Assembly (NCBI GenBank): GCA_964517585.1
Contig: CAZFCB010000019.1
Coordinates: 1-26,434 of the forward strand
DNA: 26,434 nt
From: JAGORY01 sp964517585
GTDB taxonomy: Bacteria > Patescibacteriota > Gracilibacteria > Peribacterales > Peribacteraceae
Direction: 5' to 3'
How positions within the stretch are numbered: the first letter of the stretch is position 1; each line of letters begins with the position of its first letter. The notes below the pieces were generated by a model. That model was not told the origin of the DNA. It searched no databases and saw nothing but the letters and a program-made list of their open reading frames with translations. The position numbers and the translations under genes were made by a program. Below are positions 1 through 7,298 of this stretch, one piece after another.

Positions 1-100
1 TCGATCCCTCGGGCAACCGTTGGACTAGAGAGATGATCATCTAACTCGCGCTCTGCGCGAGGCCAGACAGAATCCGGCGTACAAAGAGCAGGATAAAGAA
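1..100 (+). ncRNA. rnpB: RNase P RNA, 3' part (5' end outside window)
   Basis: This is the catalytic RNA of ribonuclease P, which matures tRNA 5' ends. The recognition rests on the block ACAGAATCCGGCGTACA at 68-84, which matches the universally conserved 3' strand of helix P4 (E. coli has ACAGAACCCGGCTTA), and on TAGAGAGATGATCATCT at 27-43, which resembles the conserved segment just upstream (E. coli TAGATGAATGACTGTC). A GC-rich hairpin (47-62) lies between them, and an intrinsic terminator follows at once. The 5' domain lies upstream of the window. The exact 3' end is not known; about position 95-100 is a guess. Confidence 0.82.
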
Positions 101-122
101 GACTGGGAAACCGGTCTTTTTT
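101..122 (+). terminator. Intrinsic terminator after rnpB
   Basis: A 6-bp stem, GACTGG/CCGGTC with one G-U pair, is closed by a GAAA tetraloop and followed by six T. It ends the RNase P RNA transcript before the promoter of the next gene. Confidence 0.85.
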
Positions 123-166
123 GTATATGAATGAAGAATGTAGCAATCCCTGTATTCTTTTGTCGG

Positions 167-172
167 TATAAT
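167..172 (+). promoter_or_regulatory. -10 box TATAAT, 8 nt before the glycosylphosphotransferase start
   Basis: A perfect TATAAT ends 8 nt before the ATG at 181 and there is no Shine-Dalgarno sequence. A transcript from this promoter would begin at or within about 2 nt of the start codon, so it would be leaderless. No convincing -35 box is visible. Confidence 0.6.
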
Positions 173-180
173 CATATTCT

Positions 181-1575
181 ATGAAACGTTCCGAGATCCT
201 CTTCGGTATCGCGCGGATCCCACTAGACGCGCTTGCAGCGTTTGCTGCTTTGCTTCTTGCATATCGCCTCCGTGAGGCGAATATCGACTTACTCCCTCGT
301 CTCCAGCTTCTGTCTCAGCAAAGCACGCTGCCACCGCTGGACTATTACATTTCCAGTTTCGTCATCCCGAGTGTCATCACATTCATCTGTATTGCCGCTG
401 TCTTGCGGCTCTACTCACTACGCACAACACTCGGGCCTTGGAAAGAGCTCTGGCGAACAGGTCTTGTCTCTCTGCTGTGGGTCGCCCTCGTCATGGCATG
501 GTTCTTCATGGTGCAGCGCCAATTATTTTTTTCGCGCATTCTTCTACTCCAATCGACATTTCTCATCGCACTTTTCGCGATGATCGGACGTACTGCAGTC
601 ATCCTCTTTCAGCGCAGACTTCTCAAGTCCGGCATTGGTGTCCGCAGCGTTGTGTCCTGTGGAAGCCGTGGGCTTCCTGAGGCAGTCGCAAAAGATCTCG
701 GACGCGATACTCGTTACCGCTTCCTAGGGCATGTCACGGCACGAGAACATATCGCAACAATGCATGAAAGCAGCGCAATCGACCTTGTGCTCCATACAGA
801 TGCAAACCCAGAAAGTGTGATGACAGCAGAGCTCATCGACTACTGCCGTAGTCACCAGATTGGTTACGCCTACGTACCACCGGTGTTTGCAGACGTGCCT
901 CACCAGCTCAGCATCAGTGCCATCGGACTCGTCCCTGTTTTAAAGTTTGAACCGACACCACTGGATGGCTGGGGGCGAGTGCTGAAGCGTTGTATTGATG
1001 TTCTTCTCGGTCTTGCACTCTTCATCATTCTTCTTCCGTTCCTCCTTGTTATCGCACTACTGGTTCTTGTGACTTCAGGCTGGCCGATTTTCTACGTAAG
1101 CAAACGCACCGGACAGCACGGTAAAGGCACGATCCCTCTTCTCAAATTTCGTTCGATGTGTCGCGATGCTGATCAAAAAAAACTAGAACTCACGGCGCTC
1201 AGTCATCGTACCGATGGTCCGCTCTTTAAAATCAAAGATGATCCGCGCGTGACGCCACTGGGACGATTTCTTCGGCGGTACAGTATCGATGAATTGCCGC
1301 AGCTGATTAACGTTCTTTTGGGACAACTTTCTCTGGTCGGGCCACGGCCACATCTGCCCAGTGAAGTAGAAAAATACGCACTGCATCATCGTCGGGTCTT
1401 CACGGTGCGGCCAGGTATTACAGGGCTCGCGCAAATTTCAGGAAGATCAAATCTTCCATTTGAGGAAGAGGTTTCTTACGACATGCGCTACATAGAAGAC
1501 TGGTCACTGTTCCTCGATTTTTGGATCCTCTGGCGAACCGTATTTGTTGTGCTCTTCGGACGAGGCGCAGATTAG
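181..1575 (+). CDS. Undecaprenyl-phosphate glycosylphosphotransferase (exopolysaccharide initiating transferase)
   Basis: This membrane enzyme would transfer a sugar-1-phosphate from a nucleotide sugar to undecaprenyl phosphate, the first step of a surface-polysaccharide repeat unit. The 464-residue protein has the WbaP/WcaJ/CpsE layout. Hydrophobic segments lie in residues ~10-135, a nucleotide-binding-like middle region follows (~155-245), then one membrane segment (~270-297) and the C-terminal bacterial sugar transferase domain. Family motifs in that domain are LLKFRSM (~319), DELPQLINVLLGQLSLVGPRP read as DELPQLIN plus LSLVGPRP (~369-390), and RPGITGLAQISGR (~409). The sugar specificity cannot be read from the sequence. 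Its TAG stop overlaps the TAA stop of the convergent dinG-like gene within a single TTAG (1572-1575). It belongs functionally with the glycosyltransferases, ABC exporter and flippase elsewhere in the window. Confidence 0.92.
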   Translation: MKRSEILFGIARIPLDALAAFAALLLAYRLREANIDLLPRLQLLSQQSTLPPLDYYISSFVIPSVITFICIAAVLRLYSLRTTLGPWKELWRTGLVSLLWVALVMAWFFMVQRQLFFSRILLLQSTFLIALFAMIGRTAVILFQRRLLKSGIGVRSVVSCGSRGLPEAVAKDLGRDTRYRFLGHVTAREHIATMHESSAIDLVLHTDANPESVMTAELIDYCRSHQIGYAYVPPVFADVPHQLSISAIGLVPVLKFEPTPLDGWGRVLKRCIDVLLGLALFIILLPFLLVIALLVLVTSGWPIFYVSKRTGQHGKGTIPLLKFRSMCRDADQKKLELTALSHRTDGPLFKIKDDPRVTPLGRFLRRYSIDELPQLINVLLGQLSLVGPRPHLPSEVEKYALHHRRVFTVRPGITGLAQISGRSNLPFEEEVSYDMRYIEDWSLFLDFWILWRTVFVVLFGRGAD

Positions 1576-3493
1576 AGAAACGAAAGCTGAGCTGCCGCTT
1601 CAGATTTCTTTGTACTAAGCGACAAAAGATATGCCGTTACTTCCCTACCGTACGGTTTTGTACGAAGTCGATCATCGAGAATGTCGACTGCAGCACCTTT
1701 TTTGGCATGGCGACGGAATGTCCGCAGTAAGCGGAACAGACGATGTTTGAGTCTAGGGAGTGAGTAATCGGAAAACGGATCACGGTACCTTCCAGCTCTG
1801 CGTCCCACAACAGGATGTGAGGGATGATCGAATGGAAGCACTTGCAGAATAAGCCGATCAACGGTGTCCGGTGGCAGCTCGACTGCCTCAAATGTCCACG
1901 GAGTCATGACAAGAAATGCTGGTGAGGAAGCCTGATGAAATTCCGCACGCATGCGACCTTGTCCGCCATTGAATCCTTGGCAAATAAGCGTAACTCCTTC
2001 TGCTTCCAGTCTTTCTGCGTGCTTCACAAAAATATCTTCAATCGTACGTTTACTGGAAACTAACACGATCGTCTTACCTTCTGGTTTTTTAAAAATCATT
2101 TCAAGGTTGATGCCAAGAGGCATTGCAATCTGTAAACCAGAATCTGGCAGTGGTCCTGTGTTCTGTAGTGTTGCCTGCACCGCATCCGGTAGTACTGGCT
2201 GCAAATCATCCTGACTCGCGGGGGGGATCAGGAGTGTGGTTGGATACTGTGCATAAATATGCTTTGCCATGAGTGACCCGATGTCTTCGGGGACAGATTT
2301 GATGATTTTGCTGCCATCCGGCATTGCTTCGATCCACGTAATACGTCCGAGAAGATTCTGAGGATCAAGAATAAGGAGTATGTGCTCCAGTGGAAGTTTC
2401 ACTTGCGGAGGAAGATCCATCGCAAGGACGTCTGTAATCATGCGTTTCAATTCCCCGCTCTCACGAGACTCCAAATCCGATGGCGCAAGATACCGAAGAT
2501 CCATTTCATGTCTGATTTTCTCCGCCCANNNNNNNNNNNNNNNNNNNNNNNNNNNNNNNNNNNNNNNNNNNNNNNNNNNNNNNNNNNNNNNNNNNNNNNN
2601 NNNNNNNNNNNNNNNNNNNNNNNNNNNNGTTCTGACACAATAAATTCAGGTGGATATAGCACCGTATAGTCTGGTGACGGTGGAAATTTTCCTGCCGTCG
2701 CCTCAATATTTTTGACGGCAAGCCATGTCGACCCCGTAAGACCAGCGAGTGTGGCTGGAACAAATTGCGGATCAAGAGGCTCCTCTGTCAGGATCACTTT
2801 TCCTGTCTCAGGAAATATCGTCGAAACAGACACTGGTAGCGTGCCAGATTTTTTCTTTGAAGAAAGCCACGCTGGCTCTGTCTTGCGCGAGCCCTGCAAG
2901 ATGCCAAAAAGTCGTCGGTAACCTTCGGGGCCTCGCACAGCAAACTCACTCAGGAGCTGCACTTGTTTGGGTGTCAGTTCTGAGAGTCGTTCCCAACACT
3001 TTGCAAAAAGCTCAAGCGTTGCACGGACGTCGCCAAGTGCACGGTGCGGTGGCGTGTGATTGAGATCGAGTACAGATGACAAGTAACCAAGCGCGTAACT
3101 TTCGATTTCAGGAAACACAAGTGATGCAAGCATGGACGTATCGATCCATGGTCGACCCGTAAGATCCCAACCTTCTCCTTTGAGCATACCAAGATCAAAT
3201 TTTACATTCTGACCAACGATGATCGCGTCATCACTTAATAACTCCTTCATGATAGGCAGTGATTCTTCAAAGGTCGGTTGATCAACAAGGTTTTCCGGAC
3301 GAATGCGTGTGAGTACTTGTACCGCGAGTGGAATGTCACATTTTTCTCGGAGTGAAAAAAGCTGTTCGTACTCCTTCACGAGTTTCCCGTCTTGTACGAC
3401 AGCACATGCATATTCCATGACGCAGTGCGTGCGAGGAACGAAGCCCGTTGTTTCCGTATCAAGAACAATAAATGGGATATGTGGCAGTTTCAT
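1572..3493 (-). CDS. dinG: DinG-family protein: DEDDh 3'-5' exonuclease fused to a divergent helicase (interrupted by an assembly gap)
   Basis: The protein joins an N-terminal DnaQ-like exonuclease to a superfamily 2 XPD/DinG helicase, the B. subtilis DinG (YpvA) architecture. Exonuclease residues are present: D12 and E14 (VLDTETTG), D100 (GQNVKFD), and H140 with D145 (HRALGD). The 100-N gap at 2529-2628 replaces the Walker A to DEAH region. The frame downstream of the gap is open right to its edge and carries the C-terminal helicase half. About 605 residues are visible against 931 in B. subtilis DinG, so the true gap probably hides several hundred bases. The start at 3493 is preferred because TATGGT (3501-3506) ends 7 nt upstream; an in-frame ATG at 3505 is the alternative. 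Helicase motifs V and VI look degenerate (see findings). The likely role is DNA repair or processing. Confidence 0.85.
2529..2628. other. Assembly gap (100 N)
   Basis: This run of exactly 100 N is a conventional placeholder for a gap of unknown size. It falls inside the dinG-like gene. The reading frames on its two sides differ, which only reflects the arbitrary gap length and is not evidence of a frameshift. Confidence 0.98.
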
Positions 3494-3563
3494 GGAAGAC
3501 ACCATACCTTGAATCCTAAAATCCTGCAGCCGGGCACTGCACTTGTTTGCCGGTGGCGTCTCG

Positions 3564-3595
3564 CAAAAAAAGAGACGCGCGATTCGCGCGTCTCT
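3564..3595 (-). terminator. Intrinsic terminator of nusA
   Basis: An 11-bp perfect stem (3571-3581 with 3585-3595, 3-nt loop) is followed on the minus strand by seven T. It lies 19 nt after the nusA stop and separates nusA from the downstream dinG-like gene. Confidence 0.93.
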
Positions 3596-3613
3596 CTGTA
3601 ATATACGTGTCCA

Positions 3614-4876
3614 CTACTCGGCCTTCGGCTCCTCTGTACTCTCTTCTCTTTTTGCTTCTACTACCTCTTCTTCCTCCGATTTTTTGACGCTCTTCGATTT
3701 TTTAGGCTCCTTTTCACCGGAGTCTTCTCCAGTCACTTCTTCTTCCGTTGTCAGGATTGCCACCTGAACTTCTTCCCCTTTCAACTCTGCAAGCTTTGCC
3801 TTGAAGGCTGGGAGCTCTTCATAGTTGTACATATCAAGCTCATAACCCGTCAGCTGAGTCGCAAGACGAATATTCTGGCCTTTCTTCCCAATGGCCATAG
3901 GCCGCTGCGCCTCTTCCACGAAGACTGCTGCGCGCTTTTTCACGATCCTACCTTCTTCATCTTCATGCGTCTCACCATTCACGATGATCACTGCAGAAAT
4001 AGATGCAGGCTGCAATGCAGTGGAAATAAGTTTGATCGGATCGTCAGACCATTCGATCATATCGACTCTCTCGCCATTGATCTCCTCCATGACGGACTGG
4101 ATACGCACGCCCTTCTGTCCAACACACGCACCAATTGGATCAATGCGTGGGTCATTACTCTTCACGGCAACTTTGCTACGCATTCCTGCATCACGAGCAA
4201 TGGCCATAATGAGAACATCGCCATTGCGGATTTCTGGGATCTCGAGCTCCAGAAGTTTTTTTACGAGACTTGCGTGCGTACGACTGATGCGAAGCTGGGG
4301 GCCTTTGCCTGTAAGTTCAACTTTATCGAGGTACACACGAATGCGCTTGCCAGTGTAATAATGCTCGCCAGGAATCTGCTCTTTCCACGGCAGCGAGACT
4401 GTCATGCCTTCCACTTCCAACGTGACCCAATTCGGTTCAACTTTTGTCACCGTTGCAGTCAGAAGTTCGTTCTCGCGATCTTTGAACATCTCGAAGAGAG
4501 ACTGCTTTTCAGATTCCTGAAGCTTTTGAATGATGACTTGCTTCGCAGATTGAGCGGCAATTCTTCCGTAACCAACAGGCGTCACGTCGATCTCTATTTC
4601 ATCACCCACTTCGGCGTCCGGCTTCACACGGCGTGCATCTTTTTGGCTGATTTCAAAGTTTTCATTGAGTACATCATCAACAACTTCTTTAATGAGTAGT
4701 ACGGACGGCATGTCCTGATCTTCACGAAGAACGACTCGAATTTCCTGTTCCTTATTGCCGTAATCCTTACGGTACGCAGTAGCGATAGCCTGGCGAACGG
4801 CCTCCAGGACGTCGTCCGCTTTCACATTGCGCTCAGCGCACAGTTGGTTGATAGCAGCGATGAATGACGCGCGCAT
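3614..4876 (-). CDS. nusA: Transcription termination/antitermination factor NusA
   Basis: NusA binds RNA polymerase and nascent RNA and modulates pausing, termination and antitermination. The 420-residue protein has the NusA N-terminal domain (~1-125), an S1 RNA-binding domain (~130-200) and two KH domains, with the KH signatures ACVGQKGVRIQSV and AIGKKGQNIRLATQLTG. It ends in a low-complexity Glu/Lys tail (~375-420) and lacks the C-terminal acidic repeats of the E. coli protein. The gene stands alone: no rimP or infB neighbour is present, although nusA usually sits between them. No Shine-Dalgarno sequence precedes the ATG. A structured leader of about 110 nt and a plausible promoter lie upstream, and a strong terminator follows. 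Confidence 0.96.
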   Translation of the reverse strand: MRASFIAAINQLCAERNVKADDVLEAVRQAIATAYRKDYGNKEQEIRVVLREDQDMPSVLLIKEVVDDVLNENFEISQKDARRVKPDAEVGDEIEIDVTPVGYGRIAAQSAKQVIIQKLQESEKQSLFEMFKDRENELLTATVTKVEPNWVTLEVEGMTVSLPWKEQIPGEHYYTGKRIRVYLDKVELTGKGPQLRISRTHASLVKKLLELEIPEIRNGDVLIMAIARDAGMRSKVAVKSNDPRIDPIGACVGQKGVRIQSVMEEINGERVDMIEWSDDPIKLISTALQPASISAVIIVNGETHEDEEGRIVKKRAAVFVEEAQRPMAIGKKGQNIRLATQLTGYELDMYNYEELPAFKAKLAELKGEEVQVAILTTEEEVTGEDSGEKEPKKSKSVKKSEEEEVVEAKREESTEEPKAE

Positions 4877-4898
4877 GAGAGTTTGGGGAAGTGCAGCG

Positions 4899-4961
4899 CC
4901 ACGTGAGCTGCGAAGCAGATTTTACGTGGGGAAAGCCACCGTCCTCGTATAGAGGACAGTG
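4899..4961 (-). promoter_or_regulatory. Structured nusA leader (two hairpins)
   Basis: Two hairpins can form in the nusA 5' untranslated region. One is a 10-bp stem with a 5-nt loop (4937-4946 with 4952-4961, one G-U pair in the RNA). The other is a two-part stem with CCACGT/ACGTGG outside (4899-4904 with 4924-4929) and CTGC/GCAG inside. No T-run follows, so these are not terminators. A role in autoregulation is possible but only inferred. Confidence 0.5.
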
Positions 4962-4988
4962 AAATCTCTTATTAGATTCTCTCTGCTC

Positions 4989-5047
4989 AGCATACCACGA
5001 AATGCTCTTTGAGCACAATTGCTAAAGATATATTAATGTTGTATAGT
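4989..5047. promoter_or_regulatory. Back-to-back promoters for nusA (-) and the 5056 gene (+)
   Basis: On the minus strand TTGTGC (5018-5013) and TATGCT (4994-4989), 18 bp apart and preceded by TGG (extended -10), fit a nusA promoter. On the plus strand TTGCTA (5020-5025) and TATAGT (5042-5047), 16 bp apart, end 8 nt before the ATG at 5056. The two -35 elements are separated by one base. Confidence 0.5.
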
Positions 5048-5055
5048 GTATATCT

Positions 5056-5640
5056 ATGGGCATCGATACAGAAGTTGATAAGGCAATTAAAGGGATTCTG
5101 CGCACAGAATTGCACGAAGCTGATATAGATCGGCTACATGAAGCAATGATACGAGCAAGAGGGGTCATCCTTCATCTCATAAAGGACTCTATGAGTGGAA
5201 TACTAAAATCGTCAGCCGAAGCCGCAATCGAATCAACCGAGCGGGTATGGCAAATAAGTGAGGAAACTCTTGTGCGGTTACGATCGGTTGCAGGTCATGG
5301 CGGGATCACCATTCAATCCTTACTCGATGGCACCAATGTATTTTACCCGTCGCATGAAACAGGAACTCAGTTGGAAATTCTGATTGATCTTGTAATTGAG
5401 CACTGTACCTTTATTTATCTTGAAACAAAGAAGAAGGTGGTCGATATTTTATTGATGACAGCAACTCACAACAATGAACAGCGTGGAAAATCTCAGATTG
5501 TCAGTAGACATATCCCCGAAAACACGATTGATGAAAAGACATTAGAGGTTGGGGATTTTTTGGCTTACATCATCCATGAACACTACAAAGAGAAAGTAAT
5601 GGAAAACATGTTAGCAAAGCAAAAAAAATTGGCACCCTAG
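5056..5640 (+). CDS. Hypothetical protein, 194 aa
   Basis: I do not recognise this protein. It is probably soluble: no signal peptide or membrane segment is visible. Its N-terminal ~80 residues are rich in charged heptad-like helices, the middle is mixed, and the tail is Lys-rich. The composition is noticeably more AT-rich than neighbouring housekeeping genes. The start is supported by TATAGT ending 8 nt upstream, the leaderless arrangement common in this window. It is divergent from nusA and convergent with the glycosyltransferase at 5657, with 16 bp between their ends. The long open frame and the good promoter argue that it is real. Confidence 0.72.
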   Translation: MGIDTEVDKAIKGILRTELHEADIDRLHEAMIRARGVILHLIKDSMSGILKSSAEAAIESTERVWQISEETLVRLRSVAGHGGITIQSLLDGTNVFYPSHETGTQLEILIDLVIEHCTFIYLETKKKVVDILLMTATHNNEQRGKSQIVSRHIPENTIDEKTLEVGDFLAYIIHEHYKEKVMENMLAKQKKLAP

Positions 5641-5656
5641 TCTAGAAGGACTACCC

Positions 5657-6544
5657 CTATCCTTGAACGCCTCGAAGAAACATTCTCCTATGTCTCCCCG
5701 CAATAGTCGGTAAGAGTGATGCTACTTTGTACGCATAAAGCTTCCATCCTTTCGGCAGGCGATCAAATTCTAGAACTTTTTTCTGAATCTCGACGGCCGA
5801 TCGTCCGAGTATTTCCATCCGCTTCAGTGATTCTTCGAGCGTGATGTGGTGATGATGAAGTGCGCGTGCTCGCGGCTCGTAATACACGCGTACACCAGCA
5901 TGTTTGAGCCGCATCCCCCACTCGATATCCTCCCATCCGTACAGGTGTACATCTGTGCGAAACAGGGTTTTTTTGGCTTCGGAAAGCGGAAGGCTAATAT
6001 GACTTGTGTATGTGAAACGATGTTGGATATTTTCAGGAAGTAGTGTGTGAGAAAACGCGGAAATAGTAGGGTATCCGAACTGCCACCCAGACGATTCGAG
6101 CCATATCATGACAGGCGTGATACCGACCGCGGGGTCCCAAGTCGTGTGTCCCAGAACGGCAATGAGTGGGTAGTGGTTAGCGGGTAGCGGGTAGCTTTGT
6201 TTCTGACCACTGACCACTGACCACGTTTCATGCGCCTCAATGTGCTTTGCACACGCCTCGGGTTCCAAGAAAATATCATCACCAATAAACAGTACATACT
6301 CACCTGTCGCATATTTCAGCCCTTCATTGCGAGCAACACCTTGCTGACATGGTTCAATGTTGATGAGACGAATCGCTACTGACCACTGACCACTGACGAC
6401 GTCATGCGTCTTCATGTCATCTGCATCATCCACCACAATCACCTCGATATTTTGTACAATCGTTTGGCGTTCGAGATGACGAATGCATTCCTTGAGAATG
6501 TCTGCGCGCCGATGTGTGGGGATAATGACAGAAAGTTTCGTCAT
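5657..6544 (-). CDS. Family 2 glycosyltransferase carrying heptamer-repeat insertions
   Basis: This is a GT-A fold glycosyltransferase, probably acting in the cytoplasm on a cell-surface glycan. The start at 6544 gives MTKLSVIIPTHRRADIL, the canonical first strand. VIVVDDADD and the FIGDDIF metal-binding aspartates follow, then ARNEGLKYATGEYV and a C-terminal GWEDIEWGMRLKHAG signature. Two stretches of the coding sequence consist of 7-bp tandem repeats (6165-6223 and 6379-6399). They encode the unusual peptides VVSGQWSV and WSVVSGQ...YPLPANHYPL, placed between conserved blocks. No Shine-Dalgarno sequence is present. A TATGAT lies 12 nt upstream of the ATG in the short region shared with the divergent tsaB. 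Donor and acceptor are unknown. Confidence 0.88.
   Translation of the reverse strand: MTKLSVIIPTHRRADILKECIRHLERQTIVQNIEVIVVDDADDMKTHDVVSGQWSVAIRLINIEPCQQGVARNEGLKYATGEYVLFIGDDIFLEPEACAKHIEAHETWSVVSGQKQSYPLPANHYPLIAVLGHTTWDPAVGITPVMIWLESSGWQFGYPTISAFSHTLLPENIQHRFTYTSHISLPLSEAKKTLFRTDVHLYGWEDIEWGMRLKHAGVRVYYEPRARALHHHHITLEESLKRMEILGRSAVEIQKKVLEFDRLPKGWKLYAYKVASLLPTIAGRHRRMFLRGVQG
6165..6223. repeat. Heptanucleotide repeat array inside the glycosyltransferase gene
   Basis: On the plus strand there are four units of the form AGYGGKT (6165-6192), a 10-nt spacer (6193-6202) and three perfect CTGACCA units (6203-6223). All are read through in frame by the GT2 gene. The first family is the reverse complement of the CTACCCG-type heptamers at 11820. 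Confidence 0.85.
6379..6399. repeat. Second CTGACCA heptamer array
   Basis: Two CTGACCA units and one CTGACGA unit lie in tandem (21 nt) inside the same glycosyltransferase gene, about 155 nt from the first array. Three heptamers make 21 nt, so the reading frame is preserved. Confidence 0.85.
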
Positions 6545-6599
6545 AGAGAGAAGAAGATCATACCTTACGCACCGTTCGCACCTCACCTACCATACCATC

Positions 6600-7193
6600 G
6601 TGCTCACCCTCTTTCTCGATTTCTGCAGTCACCGAAAATGCTTCGCGCTCACCGAGGATGCGTCAGTATTAGCTGAAATGGAGCTACAGGATCATACGGA
6701 TGAGTCTTCTGTCATGCCCGCTATCGAGACACTTCTGAAGAATGCTGACCGTACACTGAAAGACATTGGAAGGATTGCCGCTGTCACCGGCCCCGGCGGA
6801 TTTATGAGCCAACGCGTGGGTCTTTCCATTGCAAATGCTCTTAGTTGGAGCTTGCATATTCCCATCAGCGGTCTGCATCTTTCTGATCTGTATGCGGCAC
6901 GAGTACACGAAGACGCACTCTGGATTCATTCAACAAAAAAACAGTTGCTCTTCATCCGTGGGCTCGGAGCATATGCACAGTCGTGGCCAGAACCTGTGAC
7001 GATTACCCTTAGTGACCTAAAAAATATCACAGAAGGTTTTTATGTAGGAGAGGTACTGTCTGAGCAAGCAGCTGTTCTCTCGATGCAACCTCTCTCCGAA
7101 ATGAAAGAGATCACAGACGTACTCCCTCACCTGACAAATAGTCTCCAGTATGGGCCAAAGTCTCTTTTGCCTTGGTACGGACGCGGAGCGTAG
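6600..7193 (+). CDS. tsaB: TsaB-like tRNA threonylcarbamoyladenosine biosynthesis protein
   Basis: TsaB is the non-catalytic ASKHA-fold partner of TsaD in making the t6A modification of ANN-decoding tRNAs. The diagnostic block is AAVTGPGGFMSQRVGLSIANAL, here split as GPGGFMSQR and VGLSIANAL, against the family GPGSFTGLRxGls. It is followed by IPISGLHLSDLYA. The N-terminus LTLFLDFCSHRKCFAL matches the first strand but lacks the usual IDTS. I chose the GTG at 6600, giving 197 aa, because the upstream residues of the longer frame do not match the family and because TACCAT (6588-6593) ends 6 nt upstream. At 197 aa it is short for TsaB. tsaD and tsaE are not in the window. Confidence 0.8.
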   Translation: MLTLFLDFCSHRKCFALTEDASVLAEMELQDHTDESSVMPAIETLLKNADRTLKDIGRIAAVTGPGGFMSQRVGLSIANALSWSLHIPISGLHLSDLYAARVHEDALWIHSTKKQLLFIRGLGAYAQSWPEPVTITLSDLKNITEGFYVGEVLSEQAAVLSMQPLSEMKEITDVLPHLTNSLQYGPKSLLPWYGRGA

Positions 7194-7232
7194 AAATCTT
7201 TTGTGGCATTGTCACAATAGAAGAGTGGGTAA

Positions 7233-7252
7233 ACAGACAGACAGACAGACAG
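7233..7252. repeat. (ACAG)5 microsatellite upstream of secA
   Basis: Five perfect ACAG tetramers lie between tsaB and secA, about 47 nt before the secA start. They precede the likely secA -10 box, so copy-number changes could alter promoter spacing. That effect is speculative. Confidence 0.9.
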
Positions 7253-7281
7253 TAAGGAGCTCACTATGTTGAGGTGTGTTC

Positions 7282-7290
7282 TGGTATACT
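7282..7290 (+). promoter_or_regulatory. Extended -10 promoter of secA
   Basis: TGGTATACT is an extended -10 element whose TATACT (7285-7290) ends exactly 8 nt before the ATG at 7299. It supports 7299 over the in-frame ATG at 7266, which lies upstream of the promoter. There is no ribosome-binding site, so the mRNA is predicted to be leaderless. Confidence 0.65.
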
Positions 7291-7298
7291 CCTTGCCA

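Noticed and set aside
2447..3505. Reading of the exonuclease frame through the N-run into 2447-2528
   Set aside because: The frame across the gap is arbitrary. The true C-terminal half is the 1572-2528 frame, which stays open to the gap edge.
3965..4699. 244-codon open frame antisense to nusA
   Set aside because: NusA domains on the minus strand are unambiguous. The antisense product has no recognisable features.
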